From Syngnathus acus (taxonomy: Eukaryota > Chordata > Actinopteri > Syngnathiformes > Syngnathidae), in contig NC_051091.1 of assembly GCF_901709675.1 (NCBI RefSeq), positions 5,242,967 to 5,306,966 on the forward strand: a stretch of DNA of 64,000 nt. The letters are read 5' to 3'. Under the pieces are notes generated by a model that saw nothing but the letters and a program-made list of their open reading frames with translations, was not told the origin of the DNA and made no database searches. Shown piece after piece: positions 10,567 to 23,722 of this stretch. Numbering within the stretch: the stretch's first letter is position 1; every line of letters begins with the position of its first letter. Both the position numbers and the translations under genes were made by a program.

Positions 10567-11097
10567 GGGCTGAAGTTCTGACATGCACTGCAATTTGTTC
10601 GTGTTACTGGAAGAAGGTTTTGGCAACAATACATTGTGGTTTGTTCTTTTTTTCTCCATGAATCTACCCTGAAAAAAAATCCCCCACTCCCCTATGCATG
10701 TGTTCTACATTACTCAGAGGGATATATTATATAAAAATATAGTAATTATATTGTTCTTAACAGGTGACAGTTTATAGTTTATACTGTTTTAGGTGTAATT
10801 AAATGAAAGTCAGAGATTTGTATTTCGATTCAGTTTGCTGTATATATTGCAAATGCATTAAAGGGTGGTGCCCTCTCAATCGTGGGCTAATTTCTTGTGT
10901 CAAATAGAGGATATTTAATTAATATAGAAAATAATAATTCAATAGCATTGCACAAAAAGAAGAAATTGCTACGATACCAAAAAAGGTTCGATAGGTGTCA
11001 CCTTGATAAGTGTCATAAATATCCAGAAGTCGAGATTTCCTTCTGCGCCCCAAGAGGTCGCTGCGCTCGCACAACAGAATTGATTTGCCCAGTCAGT

Positions 11098-11342
11098 CAG
11101 ATGACGTAAAACGGACGCGTTCTATTTGAGACTGGCCACAAGGTAAACATTCGATTGTAAAACGCTGTGCTTTGGAGAAGGAGTTTTGTGCATGACAGCA
11201 ACTGTGCCACGTTTCTCTTTTTGCGCCTATGCGCTCACCAAACGGTGTTTTGAAGCAGCTCACACTTTTCAACTCGTGAGCCTCTCTTTTTAAAATCTCA
11301 TTTTAACGCTTGTTTGTTTTTTTTGTTGTTGTTGTTGGTACA
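11098..11342 (+). promoter_or_regulatory. Probable slc48a1 promoter and 5' UTR
   Basis: The interval directly upstream of the slc48a1 start contains a CRE-like half-palindrome TGACGTAA near 11102 and no TATA box. The transcription start is not visible. The assignment rests on position. Confidence 0.35.
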
Positions 11343-12712
11343 ATGGCTATAAACAAAACGTACGTGAGTATTGGCTATGCTACGGTCGGTTTGCTGGTGG
11401 GGACGTCTGCTTTTCTGGTCTGGAACGTCGTGTACCATCAGCCGTGGACAGCAGCAATGGGAGGACTGTCAGGTAAAGTGGAGCGAGAAACGTGCACGTC
11501 TCAAGTCAACAAACTGACTTTTTAGATCAAGAAAAAAAATGAGCCATCCTGCACACCGACTTATAAAATACATGATTATTAAAACATTCCCACGTTGGTT
11601 TTTACTGCTACCAAAACTGTAAGTTTGGCCCGAGCCAAATTGTTTCCTAACATTTTAATCGCGAGCTGAGATTACATTTTCATATTCTAAGAATATCTTA
11701 TTGTATCATTGACGTCATGTTTTTTAAAGCTGGCTGAAGCGGTTCCCAGTGGACGCAACCATTTTACAGTCATTTAGAATGTGCGAGTGGATCAATGAGA
11801 CGTTTTTCGATGTGGTGGGCTACGATCCACTTGTGTAGATTTGGCGAAGCCTCACTGCATGTGACTCAAGACGGGAAATGAAGCGTCTCTTCGGAAACTT
11901 GCCGAGTCATGGTGTGAGCACAAGGGTCAAAAAATCTCCAACTCTTGCAGTTATTGTACATGGGCAGTTAAGCAACAGTCTTTTCTGCAATCGTAGATCT
12001 TGTACGTAACAAGTTTTCCGACCCCACTTGTGACTATTTCTCAAAATAGTGACTACTGGCAGCAGTAGTGACTAAACGATCGGGAATGATCGTTGTAATT
12101 GCGTATAGGTACCGCAGGGTGGCGGCAACGCATAAAGCACCATAATGATTTACTCACACATTTAGTTCATCATTAACATTGTTTCATGCTCCTTGCGTGT
12201 GTTTTCATTTTCTATGTAAGTGAGTATGTGTAACGATTGCCCTAAACAGGGATGTTTTTTTTTCCTTCTGCCTTTCAGGTGTGCTGGCACTGTGGACGCT
12301 AATCACCCACATCATGTACCTGCAAGATCACTGGCGGACCTGGCTAAAGGGGCTCAAGTTGTTCTTTTCCATTGGTGTATTCTTCTCTGTGCTCGCGGTC
12401 GTTGCTTTCATCACCTTCCTGTCGATTGCCATCCACTACAAGGAGCGTGAGTACTCATTGGTTATGTAGGAGTGAGGTTGAAATGTGCAAGCTTTTGAGT
12501 GGATGAATGAATAATTCTGTTACATCAGTCCATGCTAATATAAGTAACAATGTAATCTTTCTCTCTCTCTTGCAGCCCTAACTGACCCTCGTAGTCTTTA
12601 CCTGGCTTGTGTTTGGAGCTTCATGAGCCTCAAGTGGGCCTTCCTTCTCGCTCTGTCAGCCCACCGCTATCGTAAAGAATTTGCCGACATCAGTATCCTC
12701 AGTGACTTCTGA
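11343..12712 (+). CDS. slc48a1: Haem transporter HRG1 (SLC48A1), 3 coding exons
   Basis: Exons are 11343-11472, 12279-12446 and 12576-12712, with GT-AG junctions in phases 1 and 1. The product is 144 residues; the vertebrate protein is about 146. The chosen Met ([13 protein letters not shown]) gives the family N-terminus. Four hydrophobic helices are visible: roughly residues 8-30 ([17 protein letters not shown]), 45-60, 73-96 and 107-128. Family landmarks are [48 protein letters not shown] and the C-terminal ADISILSDF with its acidic/leucine sorting-type tail. HRG1 exports haem from endolysosomes to the cytosol, notably in macrophages recycling red cells. AATAAA at 13302-13307 marks a likely polyadenylation site. 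The human gene is also adjacent to HDAC7, which supports the assignment. Confidence 0.95.
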
Positions 12713-12881
12713 AAGTTCTTAATAATGTCACACAGTAACTAAAGGGACCAGCTTCCATCGTCTTATGCCAGAGGAGACTATGTGATGGATGACTTTTTAA
12801 AGGTAATACTCAGTGTTTGGATGAACTTTCACCCCAGTTACCTCTTTCCTTTGGTGGTCAGTAAGCACACGATGACACACT

Positions 12882-12919
<38 letters not shown>

Positions 12920-13325
12920 TGCCATCTGTAAATGCAGTTTCACGTGATCGCCAGTAGAGGGCCTTACAAATCCAACAATCCGCTTTATACCGTACAAGTA
13001 CAGATGATGTTTCACAATCACATAAGTGAGGCATGACAGTTCATTTTTCATGTTTTCCCTTCTAAATTTTGTTTTGTTATGTGACTTGACCTTTGAATGA
13101 GGTAATGAAATTGGACTGCTGTTTTATGTACAATATAAAAGCTGTGCATGTTTTTTTAAATTATTGATTCCATACCCTCTTGATAATATTCAATCTAATA
13201 TAACATTTGATATGATCAGTGAGATTATTTGTGCTGTCTTTTCACCATGTGAGAAGGTATTTTGTGTATTCAAGTGAATATTTTTGTAGAAGAGTAGCAT
13301 TAATAAAGTGCTTAAAAATACCTCT
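12713..13325 (+). other. slc48a1: slc48a1 3' UTR
   Basis: The sequence from the stop to the first AATAAA (13302-13307) has no open frame. It contains a (CA)n tract at 12889-12916. A second AATAAA occurs near 13420. Confidence 0.6.
12889..12916. repeat. (CA)n microsatellite
   Basis: About 14 CA dinucleotides lie in the slc48a1 3' UTR. Confidence 0.9.
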
Positions 13326-13329
13326 GAGA

Positions 13330-16300
13330 AATGTGAAACACACACACTTCCCTTTTTTACTCAGAGGGATTATTTGACAGTTTCTGTTCCTGAACAATAT
13401 TTGATTGCTGTGTCAAAAGAATAAAACTTGGGGTTAGAGGAATTAGCCATCAGCAAAAGTCACTGTTGGGTATTAGCAGCAAGATTTGCACCAATGAAAA
13501 GGCTCAGCCAGCGGCCTGAGAAACATTTCTGAAGAAAAACACCCTTCAGCGACGCCAAAGCGACAATAAATGCTGGCCAATAACCTGAGTTTTGAAGTCC
13601 GCCAATTACACAGTCCATATTTTGATTTTGTCCATCAAAAGTTAGCTGACATCCGCTTGCTGCAGTTTGATTTGGTCGGAGCAATTTTTAAATGTGTGAA
13701 AAATATACCTTCACCGTGTGACTCTTTCCCGTTCATGCAACACTCTTTGGTCCACTGTTTTTGTCCTAATTGCGTTCAACTAGCTTGTTTGTCAGCTCCC
13801 ACAGTCTGCTTGCATCTTGGTAATTGCAATGTGGTGGTCATATCACCATGGCAACATTTTTAGCTGAGTGTTATAAACTTCAACATTAGGAAACTGAAAA
13901 ACTACTCGTCTCAGTTTCCACTGAGCGGAATGGGGGTTTGAAAACCAAATGCGCCCTATTAACTTTACATACTAGCCTGTAAAGTGTGTGCGTGTGTGTG
14001 CGAGCGCGTGTGTGTGTATACATGGTATGTAAAGAGGGGAGGGGACTCATTTTATTCAATTATGGGACCCCTTTCTACACAAATCAGGGAAGGAAGTAGT
14101 CTCGAAATATTAAATGCAGTCTGGCAGAGTGCGGTGAGGCTGGGTGTTTATAGTTTAGCCTTTCAAATATCTTAAATATCCCGTACAATGAAAAGCTCAA
14201 AAGCTACGGCTTTTTAACAACAGAGACGGCAGAATGGTCCATATATTACACAGCAGGGGTCCTCTGAGGACCAAACTATATTGATTGCATGCAATTAAAT
14301 ACAGTGTTTGATTTTAAACAAATATATTATGAGCATCTGTGGACCAGCCTGCATTGCGATTCTGAAAAAAACAGAACTGTTATAAAAAGCAACAGGACAT
14401 GTAAACTCCAATCATCATATTTAGAGCAGCTGATGGAAATTATGACAGGTTCACTTATATGATGATTATTGTGTTGGTAAAGGACAAAGAAAAAAAGGAA
14501 GGAGACAGAGAGAAATAAAAAGCTCACATCTTGAACTGTTAGAGAACCAGATGGGCTTCTTGACATCAAGAAGCTGCTTTGGCATTTTAAGACAGTGGTC
14601 CCGGAATGATTTCCGAGGAACTTCCGCAGATTGAGTCGGGCATATATTTAAGGAATATCCAAAGTGAGAGATCCAAACGGAATCTGAATGTTCGAAGCTC
14701 TTTGCGATATGGGGTGGGAAATCAAACACTTTGTTTACTGCACTTAACTATATTTTCCTGGTACTTGAGTATTTTATTATTGTTGTAATTTCGAAATCAA
14801 ATATCTCAACCCTCTTTGTCGTGGTCTCTGCCGCCCCTGCACGCTCTTCCTTCGGGACCACGGCGAGCTTGCATCTGAAACATTTTAGGGAGACACATAT
14901 TTGCCGTTTGCAGCGAGCACAAAGGGATCTGCCATGACAGGGTGTGTTTGATGTGGCTTCACAGGGGGAACCAGAACCAGAGCTAGGGATTGGAAAAGCC
15001 ATGAAGAAATGTTAGCGCTATGTAACTTTGGTAAAATCACCTAATCTAATGGAAGAAGGGATTGATTCAATGTGAAGGCCAAGTCCTTTGAAGCGGGGCC
15101 GCCGAGCTTTGTTGACGTTCCTAATGCAATGGCTCTGTTGTAGAAACGCCGCATTCCTCCGCAGCTCGCACACAAGACGCCGTAAGTCCGAACCGAGGTG
15201 GATGCGTGACAGCGTCACATCCCAAGCGGACGCTGCTTCCCTTAACTCTTATTTGAAGTGTGAGATTATAGAGATTGCTCACGTGTTGTTGGGGTCTGGG
15301 GTTCCCAACAAAGGCCTTTCAGGCCTGGCAGCAAGATAGTGAGATAGAAGATGATCACGTATTTTTTTTTTCCCAAAAAAGGAGGTTTTTACAAAAAAGA
15401 GAATCATCTGTAAGATCTTTTCCCTTTGAGGCTTCAGAATTGGCTTGATGTGAATCGTGGCATCAATCAAAACATGGGAACATTTGGAGCCTGGAGATCA
15501 TGTTTTTGTGGCTGTGAGCGATGAGGTCACCAAGGACCTCAGTACAGCGGAATCTTATAACTTGAACACCCCTGAGGTCACACTTTTTGGGGGGAAAAAA
15601 AAAAAAAGAAATCTCTCCAGATTGGAAAGAAACTGAGTTATTCATCAGAATATTGTGCAAAGAAATGCAAGAATTCATTTTGCACTTTCAGTGGGTTCTT
15701 TGTGTCTTTTTGTGTGTGTGACTTTTTGTACACTACGAATGTATTCTAATTTTCAGACCAATTCAGTGACATTTGAATCTCGTGACACCCTAGTTGGGAT
15801 TCATTGATGTACATTAAGAACAGGCATTTTTCTTTTTGTCTTGTTTTTCATCAGGCGTGACGAACTTCCACGACACGTGTTACATAACGTGACAATTTTT
15901 CTATGATTTCCCTTGAGCGGCAATCTGGAGAGCTGGTAAAGCCCACGGAGGCCATATGGTCACTGGGTCTGCTGACTCACTGCAAAATTTTGCACACAAA
16001 ACGAAGGGACTGCAATGAATTTCAGCTGCTGACTCAGCGGTGAAAACGACTTTCATGTGCTGCCTTGCTATAAATAGTGTTGCTTCATGCCTGATGAATA
16101 TGCAAAAATGTTCTTTTTTATCTCGTGTTTTGCGCCCTCGCCTAAGCCGTCAAGAGAAATTCAGATGTTCATTTATCTCTTTCAACCCACCGTGTCCTCT
16201 TTTTTTTTTTCTTCCCCAAGAAATTGGGTCACTTGAAGGTTCCTATCAACACTTGGTCCACGTATGTGTTTCACATTAGCACATGCACACAAAGACCATC

Positions 16301-19300
16301 TGACCTCGTGTTTACCCATGTGGACATGATGCAGCATGTCCACGCAACCTCTCTCCTGGTCACGCTCTCTTTGACAAGCAGAATCACTTTCCATCCTCAT
16401 CAAATTGGGCCTGAGGTCTTTAGCGGTTTTAGATTAGAAATGCGATTGTTTTTTACAGTCAAGTTGGAATTTGGAACTGCATGCCATTAGAAGAGGCAGA
16501 GAAGGTCTCCTACTAAAGTTCCACTTGTCAATATCATGCAATCTAAAAATGTCTAAAAGTGAGTCATGGATCCGACGCAGCGTGGCGCAGTCCTATCTCA
16601 GCTGTGAGCTCCAGCGGGACGGACCCCTGAACTTAAACAGTGTAATCAGAGCCGGGGCAGGATATTAGCTAAATTACACATGAAAGCTGGGATATTTGAA
16701 GGAAGCCCGTGCGCTAAATATTATGATAAATTATAGCCTAATGCAAGAAGATAAGACGCAGCTACACAAGGATAATAACGGCAGGCACGCAGCAGGGGAG
16801 CTGGCTGTTTTTGAAGAGATACTGCCACTCCATACATGAGAATAACATCTACAAACATTTGTGAAAACAATCTCACCTCAGGGTCCACTTGGTGGCTGCT
16901 TTGGAGCGTGTGATCTTATCGCATGATTCTCAACAGATGGAGCTTTGCTGCTTTTGTTTTCCACACAACTGTCACGGTTGGAATATGCAAGATTGGAAAT
17001 GACCTGAAACGGCCAGTGAGGTTTCATCCATTTAAATACTCATGACTAATGCCACTTTCTCTATGCAGGAGGAGTGAACTATTATTCGCGAGGATACTAA
17101 ATGCATGATGCAGATGGAGCAAAGTGGACGTTGTGGACTGTGGAGCATCCAGACACAGCAACAGGGCAAGTTAAGAATGAATTTTTTTCCACGTTTCTGG
17201 CCTCAAACGATATTGTGGCGGAAAATCTGCTTTACCATGGTCACCTTTATAGTATCAGCTGAGCACACTTTGAGCACTGTCTGACCAGGTACTAGTACCT
17301 GGTACTGCCTACTTGTGACTATGGAAAATTACACTTGTTAATTAATTTTAACACTTAGATTAAAACATCAAATAATAATATATATCTAATTATAAAATAT
17401 AATTTGCACGTGGACTGTAACATGAAAAGAGTCGAGAGTGTTGTCGACAAGGCACCGAAAATGCAACTAATTTGATGAACGCTGGACCGTTTTGTCTTCA
17501 GCCACATAGCGTTGACTCAACCTGCTTATCATCCACACCTCCCGTCCTCATTATTAGTTTTCACCCTCCCAACCTCCCCCACCTCCACTGCACCCTCAGC
17601 CTCCCCCCGGCCGCCATCCTCCTCCCCAGCCACTCTAAGTGGATACCCCACAGGAAGGGCTTCTCCAGGGGGGAAATGGGTCCCAGATGTGCGCCTTTGT
17701 GCCACTATCGGCTCCTCAGGAGGGATGGAGCCATGGAAGGATGGGTGTGTGGCTGAGAGGGGGGAGAGGAGGGCGCGCGTGTGCGCAAACATCAATAACA
17801 GCAGCCGAGAGGGCGAAGACTCCCAGCGTGAAGTCGAGGGGGGAATTTTAGTATCGGTTCCTTTTGCTTGAGACCGCGCGGGTTTCCAAACACATCACTT
17901 AGGATTGGTCACAGTCTTGTACACCTTCTCTCCGCAGCTCTCCGACCTTTCTCCATATGATGGTAATTGAATTGACGGCATTATGAACTTAAAGAAAACC
18001 GTTTTTTCTTTTTTATTTCCCCGGAGCTCTTCAAACGCTTCACCGTGGCCGTATTTCATTTCAGAGCAAACCATATGGCGGAGAGAGCCCGACAGACAAT
18101 GCATATCTCGGTCTTCTTTGATACCTAAGCCCCCCCTGTGTGCGTGTGGAAGCCTACATATACACTGATATATATCAATATACCTGTGATCTATTCTCAG
18201 CCACAGAAAGGGTTAATTATGACCACTGTGGAAATAAAACAAAGACAAAAGCAGGGCCCAAGTGTTTAGTGAAACATTATGTCAAGGCTCTGACAAGAAA
18301 ATGAAATGTGCAACATCAATCAGACGATGAGGACCAAGATCAAACGGGCCTCCACACTCCTGCATCTGGTTCTGTTTGGACAGCCTCACCCCCCGCCCCC
18401 CACCCTACCCGCCCTGCACCCCCAACTTGCCTTTCTTTCCCCGTTTTCTCCTTCTCTTCCCGCGAATCTGCGACATTCCTGCTCGGCCCCCTCGCTTTTG
18501 TTCACTCATGTTTTCCATCACGTTGGCACGACGCCACGCTTTTGCTAAAAAGGTAAGCGGCGGCAACAATAGCTTTCCGGTGCCGCCGCTGTCTCCAGCA
18601 GGTCTCCCAATAAAGCCAAATCTAAAGCCAGTTAATCCGAGAGTGGACCTGGCCTGTTTTGTAACATAGTTCACTGTCTCTCTACTTTTGAAGACCGCGT
18701 GAGTTTCAAGTTGATTGAACCCAAATGGGGGGGCGAGCCACTTTCCGTTGAATGAAATGTAAACCGGTGCAATCATGGGGCTCATCAAAGATGCTCACAC
18801 GCAATCACGCTCACACTCCCGAGGTCCACTTTGAACCCGTTTTGCTCAGGAGTCTCTGAGGTCACGTCGGCTCAGTTCAGGAAACACATACATGGCGGAT
18901 GGTGAAGGTGTTGAAATCGATGCATGAGTCATTCCAGGTTAGTCACTTTGCTCGTGACGCAAAAACTTTGTTATGTACGGTTGCAAAATTTCTGGGAATT
19001 TTCAAATGGCAGTTTACGGGAATGAACTGGAATGAATGGAAATGATTGCAAGTATAGTAGTGTTCCCTCACTAAATCGGGCTTCAGTTACTGCAGTCTTA
19101 GTCTAGCGCAGGTTTCCTCTTTTTCTTCCTCTTCTTCTCCTGCTTCTTCATCATCATCTTCCAGACTATTTTTAGTCTAAAAATGAATGTCTAAAATTTA
19201 GACATTTATGATTCCGTCCGCCTGCCCGCCCGCCCGCCTGTCCGCCCGCCATCCATCCATCCATCCATCCATCCATCCATCCATCCATCCATCCATCCAT

Positions 19301-19990
19301 CCATCCATCCATCCATCCATCCATCCATCCATCCTATCACAGCTGATGCAAACCAGAGGCGAGAATCGAACCCAGGGTCATTTGACTGCAAATGCTCCAC
19401 TGTGCTGTCATTACATGTTGTCATGGAGTGAAGCAGCCCACTGTCTCCAGATACACATTGTTTTGGGTTGCCAAATGGAGGAAAAGAAACATGTGTTGAC
19501 TTGAGCCCGAGGACATGGATAGCACAATTAGGTGCTCTCTCACCTCTGCAGTCTCAGGTCATTGGGCCACGGCGGGGTCAAAGGTTGTTCTGTCACTGAG
19601 CAGCACAGCTGAGGCGTTGGGTCATCAGTGAAACAAGTATTGGTCAGGTGCTGGAGGTTTTATGGGAGTCAGGATTGTTTTCAACAATTTAACAAATTGA
19701 TTGGCAAAGTCTGAAAAACATCCGAGTTAAAGTCGGAAAAATCTTGACTTCTTGAGATTCTAACTTGAAGCTTTTGCGTCGTGCTTTTTTCAACTGTTTC
19801 TTTTTTTCAAATTCTCAAGAATGCGATTTCCTCTCAATGTTGCCTTTGATGTTTTCCCTCCAGTTGACTTTTTTTGTGGTAGTGAATGAAACGAGAGTGT
19901 GCATGTGGACCCAATCTGGAAACCATAAAGCCTCCGTCATCGCTGCAACATGAAGTCGGGGACTTGTGATTGGCCGAGAGGACCACTTAC
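13330..19990. other. Gene-free interval between slc48a1 and twist3
   Basis: No spliceable coding exon or recognisable protein was found on either strand. The interval contains short GT runs near 13985-14018, a GC-rich Pro/Ala-coding-like but random-looking patch at 17550-17800, and several AT-rich, palindrome-containing patches. Because it lies 5' of twist3, a developmental transcription factor gene, it is the natural place for its enhancers, but no element can be proven from one sequence. Confidence 0.5.
19250..19334. repeat. (CATC)n microsatellite
   Basis: About 21 CATC units are preceded by a short degenerate GCCCGCCC tract. The MDGW/PSIH repeat frames crossing it are artefacts of the tetranucleotide. 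Confidence 0.95.
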
Positions 19991-20140
19991 CCCCGTCTTC
20001 TCATCGCCCGCCCAGCCGACGCGCACTTCCTGCTCCCCTGCCCTGACCACGTCCCCTGCAAGTGTGCGCAACCAATGAAACATGCCCACAGGGCCCAAGT
20101 CAGCGTTTGGTTATAAAAAGGGCGACGGTGGGGTGGCCTG
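19969..20140 (+). promoter_or_regulatory. twist3: twist3 core promoter: CCAAT boxes and TATA box
   Basis: An inverted CCAAT (ATTGG) lies at 19969-19973, a direct CCAAT at 20072-20076, and TATAAAA at 20112-20118. That predicts transcription from about 20140-20145, some 190 bp before the start codon. Spacing of CCAAT about 40 bp before TATA is within the normal range. The sites are seen directly; the start point is inferred. Confidence 0.7.
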
Positions 20141-20329
20141 TCAGATGGTTTGTTGTTATTCCGTCTGCCAGGTTGTGACGGGAAAGCGAAAGTTGAACGA
20201 GCGGGAATTCGAGAACGGCCACCGATGGACATAAAGTTGTAGGACAAGAATTTTTTTTTTTTTTTTACAGGTATTTGAAAGGCAAAAGAGAGAAGACAGA
20301 ACCTTTTGAAGGTTTTTGGAAGGTGGAAG

Positions 20330-20902
20330 ATGAGAGAAGAGGTGTCCTGCACTAACTCCCCCGAAGGAGGTCTAGGGGCCAGCGAAGAAGAACTGGAAAG
20401 AGGCTCCAAGAAGAGCCAGCAGTCGGGTCACCGAAAACGATCCCCTCATCCCAAGAAAGACAATCTGGCTCAGACGGAGGACAGCGTCGCCGGCAGTCCC
20501 ACCGGCCTCCTGCCGTCCGGGCCCAAGAGGGTGAAGAAGAGTCCCTCGACCGTGGTGAGCCTGGCCCCTGCCTCGCTAGGCCCGCGGCCCGACCAGCCCT
20601 TCGAGGACCTCCACTCCCAGCGGGTGATCGCCAACGTGCGGGAGCGCCAGCGCACCCAGTCCCTCAACGACGCCTTCGCCTCGCTACGCAAGATCATTCC
20701 GACGCTCCCTTCGGACAAGCTGAGCAAGATCCAAATCCTGAAACTGGCGTCGCGCTACATCGACTTCTTGTACCAGGTGCTGCAGAGCGACGAGATGGAC
20801 GCTAAACTGGCCAGCTGCAACTACCTGGCCCACGAGAGGCTGAGCTACGCATTCTCCGTCTGGAGGATGGAGGGCGCCTGGGCCATGTCCGCCAGCCACT
20901 AG
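20330..20902 (+). CDS. twist3: Twist-family bHLH transcription factor (twist3), single coding exon
   Basis: The protein has 190 residues from [10 protein letters not shown]; an in-frame Met 8 codons upstream (20306) is less likely. Residues 17-24 carry SEEELERG, shared with TWIST2. Two Lys/Arg-rich nuclear-localisation-type patches occur near residues 35-43 and 66-71. The bHLH domain spans about 97-152, with the basic region [19 protein letters not shown] and loop/helix 2 [20 protein letters not shown]. The C-terminal WR (Twist) box is at about 167-186 ([19 protein letters not shown]) and the protein ends SASH. TWIST proteins dimerise with E proteins on E-boxes and control mesoderm and neural-crest programmes. 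Linkage to hdac7 and slc48a1 fits fish twist3; twist1 and twist2 are linked to hdac9 and hdac4. The substitutions LNDAFAS and IQILKLAS also differ from TWIST1/2. The coding exon is GC-rich and intronless, as is usual in the family. Confidence 0.92.
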   Translation: MREEVSCTNSPEGGLGASEEELERGSKKSQQSGHRKRSPHPKKDNLAQTEDSVAGSPTGLLPSGPKRVKKSPSTVVSLAPASLGPRPDQPFEDLHSQRVIANVRERQRTQSLNDAFASLRKIIPTLPSDKLSKIQILKLASRYIDFLYQVLQSDEMDAKLASCNYLAHERLSYAFSVWRMEGAWAMSASH

Positions 20903-20920
20903 GACCCCCTCACTCACGTT

Positions 20921-20922
<2 letters not shown>

Positions 20923-20994
<72 letters not shown>
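20923..20994. repeat. (CT)n microsatellite in the twist3 3' UTR
   Basis: About 36 CT dinucleotides begin 20 bp after the twist3 stop codon and so would be transcribed. Confidence 0.95.
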
Positions 20995-20997
<3 letters not shown>

Positions 20998-21158
20998 CTC
21001 TTATTCTACATTTCTTATTTAAATCTTATTGTCTAATGTCTCACGTCGTCCATCAATCTGCACCCCTTCCAAATTCACTTCCACTGTTCCCCTCTTATCT
21101 GTCCCACACTTATGGCTGTTGCTGGAAGACGCTCCACTGCTAACCCTCAGGTACAAAC

Positions 21159-21180
21159 ACACACACACACACACACACAC
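21159..21180. repeat. (CA)n microsatellite
   Basis: About 11 CA units lie just after the proposed 3' UTR donor site. Confidence 0.85.
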
Positions 21181-22228
21181 AAATCCTGTATGACATCAGT
21201 GTACAGGCCCGCCGCATGTTTACGTCTATAGCACACAACCGCTTTGGCACGCCAACATTTGCCTTTGAGCTCAACAAATAAATAACGAGGCAGGAAGGAA
21301 ACAGTTATATTTACATTGATTCTGTTTGGGCGAGACAATCAGGCACAAACAAGTCGCACACATGCATTTACGTATTCTTGTTTGATTAAGTTAAGCTTTC
21401 AAAGCGCAGACTTTATCTTCGAAAAGAGTATTTGTGTGACACGCATGTAAACGTATACGGAACCCAACCAAAACATTAGTTCTGTGTGTCTTCATTTATC
21501 TTAATCAAAACCAGATCAAAAATTGATCGACACATCATTTGAAATTGTCAATTAAAATTTAGCTCTAAAACATGTAGCTTTTGTTTAATCGTCAATTACC
21601 ATAACGGCGTACACTATTGAAATGAAATGATTATTATGAAACCCTTTTAATTTTTAGATATGCACTAAGTATTTCATAACATTGATAATGCAACGAAGAA
21701 AGAATAACAAAACTTCTGGGTCTTTATGAGTAAACCCCAATTTTTTTCTGCCTGTTTAAATATTTTTATTGGCGATTTTAAACCAAAACGATCACATCTG
21801 TATTGATTCTTAAAACAATGGAACAAAATGAAACCGAATAATCTGTCTCAAGAGTCTGAAATTCAACATCTCAATAAAAGTTGATAATCCCAGAAAGAAA
21901 GCATTTAATTATTATTCTATTGTCAGGAGTGTTGCACTAGATCATCTTCAAATTTCTTTTTTGGACACTTGATTGTTGTGCAGGTAAAGCACATGAATCC
22001 AAAAGATGCCCCTCGCTGCCCTCGTGGTACTCGATAGAGTACGTTGCATGTTGCGTGTTGTATCCAGTGTCGTGCAATCAGGCGGCAGCGCTCGGGGCCC
22101 AGACAAGCAGGAACCTTTAGATTGGAAACACTTGTGAGCTATTTGGAAGGTGTGCGGACTCGGGTGAGGGTCATGCGTGCATGTGAGCTTGTGTGTATTT
22201 GTTGTCAGATTTCATTAGTGGTGCACCA

Positions 22229-22230
<2 letters not shown>

Positions 22231-22262
<32 letters not shown>
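22231..22262. repeat. (GT)n microsatellite
   Basis: Sixteen uninterrupted GT dinucleotides. Confidence 0.95.
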
Positions 22263-22263
<1 letters not shown>

Positions 22264-23021
22264 ATCTGAACAGAGATCATTTTATGTTTTACTTTCATCA
22301 GCAATGTCAATGAAAATACATCTCGGTATCATTGACTGAACCCCCCCCCCAAAAAAAAATCACATTCTCTGAAGTTTCAATATGAGAAAAGTACCCCAGC
22401 TCATACCAAAGGCCGGTGAGCGCACATGACAATATCCAGACACAAACGAGCAAGCGTGTGCTCACTGCAGGTGCTCTCGCAGTTATTATGAAATCTCAAA
22501 GGGCCTCAGCGGCGTGCGTGGAAAGCCGAAGCCGAGCGTCCTTGAACGCAACGCGTTAGTTATTACCGTCCACTTTGCCGGCTCTGCTTGTTCTCATCAG
22601 CTCGGCCTTCGGAGACCACGTCGCAACATCGCGGGCCGCTACGGGCCAAAGCATCTCGTCTTGACCTCGGAGCACATGTGTCAAGAACAGATGTGGCTCA
22701 CACCATTGTTGAGCTGACTTGATGAATGGAAGAGAAAATATGCGGCATTTTGGAAAATCTCAACTGCTATACTAGAATGCGAGTAAAGTTATATTATTGC
22801 CCATTTTCTACATTTCTCCCATTAGTTGTTCTTTGTTAAAGTAAAGCTCCATTTAAAAATGATTTTTAAACCGTTTAAAAAAAGCCTTAAAGGTCTCTTC
22901 AAGTGGTTGCCCTGAAATGGACACCTTGTGGCCCACTATGAGGCAGTAGAAGCATGTGATGTCTCTCAGCCAATCTGTGAAGGAAGAGAATGCTAATGGG
23001 GGAAAATATATGACCCCAATG

Positions 23022-23300
23022 CAGGGGTCAGCGACCTTTTTGAAACTGAAAGCTGTTTCTTGAGACGCTTAATGAGAAGCACTAATGGTTTCGTACAGAC
23101 ATCTGAACTATAAAAAATTCTGATACTTGAGTTAGCTATGACTAATAATAATTTATATACAATAATCTCACAATAATAATCTCACAATTATAATCAACAA
23201 AAAAATCACAAGGCAGGATGTAAATAAATATTATTATGCAACACTTTATTTTGATTTTTACGCCTGCAACGTTCCTAGGAAATTATTATTATTAGTATTC
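23022..23300. mobile_element. hAT-type MITE fragment (left end)
   Basis: The segment starts CAGGGGTCAGCGACCTTTTT and continues with a GAAACTGAAAGCT block. This is the left end of a dispersed hAT-type repeat common in fish (CAGGGGTCGGCAACC type). No matching right terminus was found, so it looks truncated; the right boundary given is approximate. Confidence 0.5.
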
Positions 23301-23677
23301 TCGAATTTAATTTAGTTTGAAAGGGAATTTTGCATTCAAAAAAGTGAATGTATTGTTGCTTTCAAAATCTGTACTCAATTATTTTGTATTGTGTTTTGAG
23401 TAATTGCATCATATTTCTAGACGTCTTTGTCACTCGTCAAAGAAAGAAAAGACAACATGGCTTCATCATGATGGGCAAAATGATAGCATGCGTTTTCACG
23501 TTGAGTGTGCATGCCTCGCTATAATTAACTTGATTCATAAGTTTAGGACACGCACACACATAAACACAGAGAAGATAGAAGAGCATTTTGATTACAGTCT
23601 ATGCAGAAAGGGGACAGCAGTTTTTTTTTCCGTTCACAAACAAACATCCCATTTTCCAAGCTTCACATGTCCATGTT

Positions 23678-23722
23678 TTGTGTGTGTGCGTGTGTGTGTG
23701 TGTGTGTGTGCGTGTGTGTGGG
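23678..23722. repeat. (GT)n microsatellite, imperfect
   Basis: GT dinucleotides interrupted by GC. Confidence 0.9.

Noticed and set aside
19206-19504. MDGW-repeat and PSIH-repeat proteins
   Set aside because: They are translations of the (CATC)n microsatellite.
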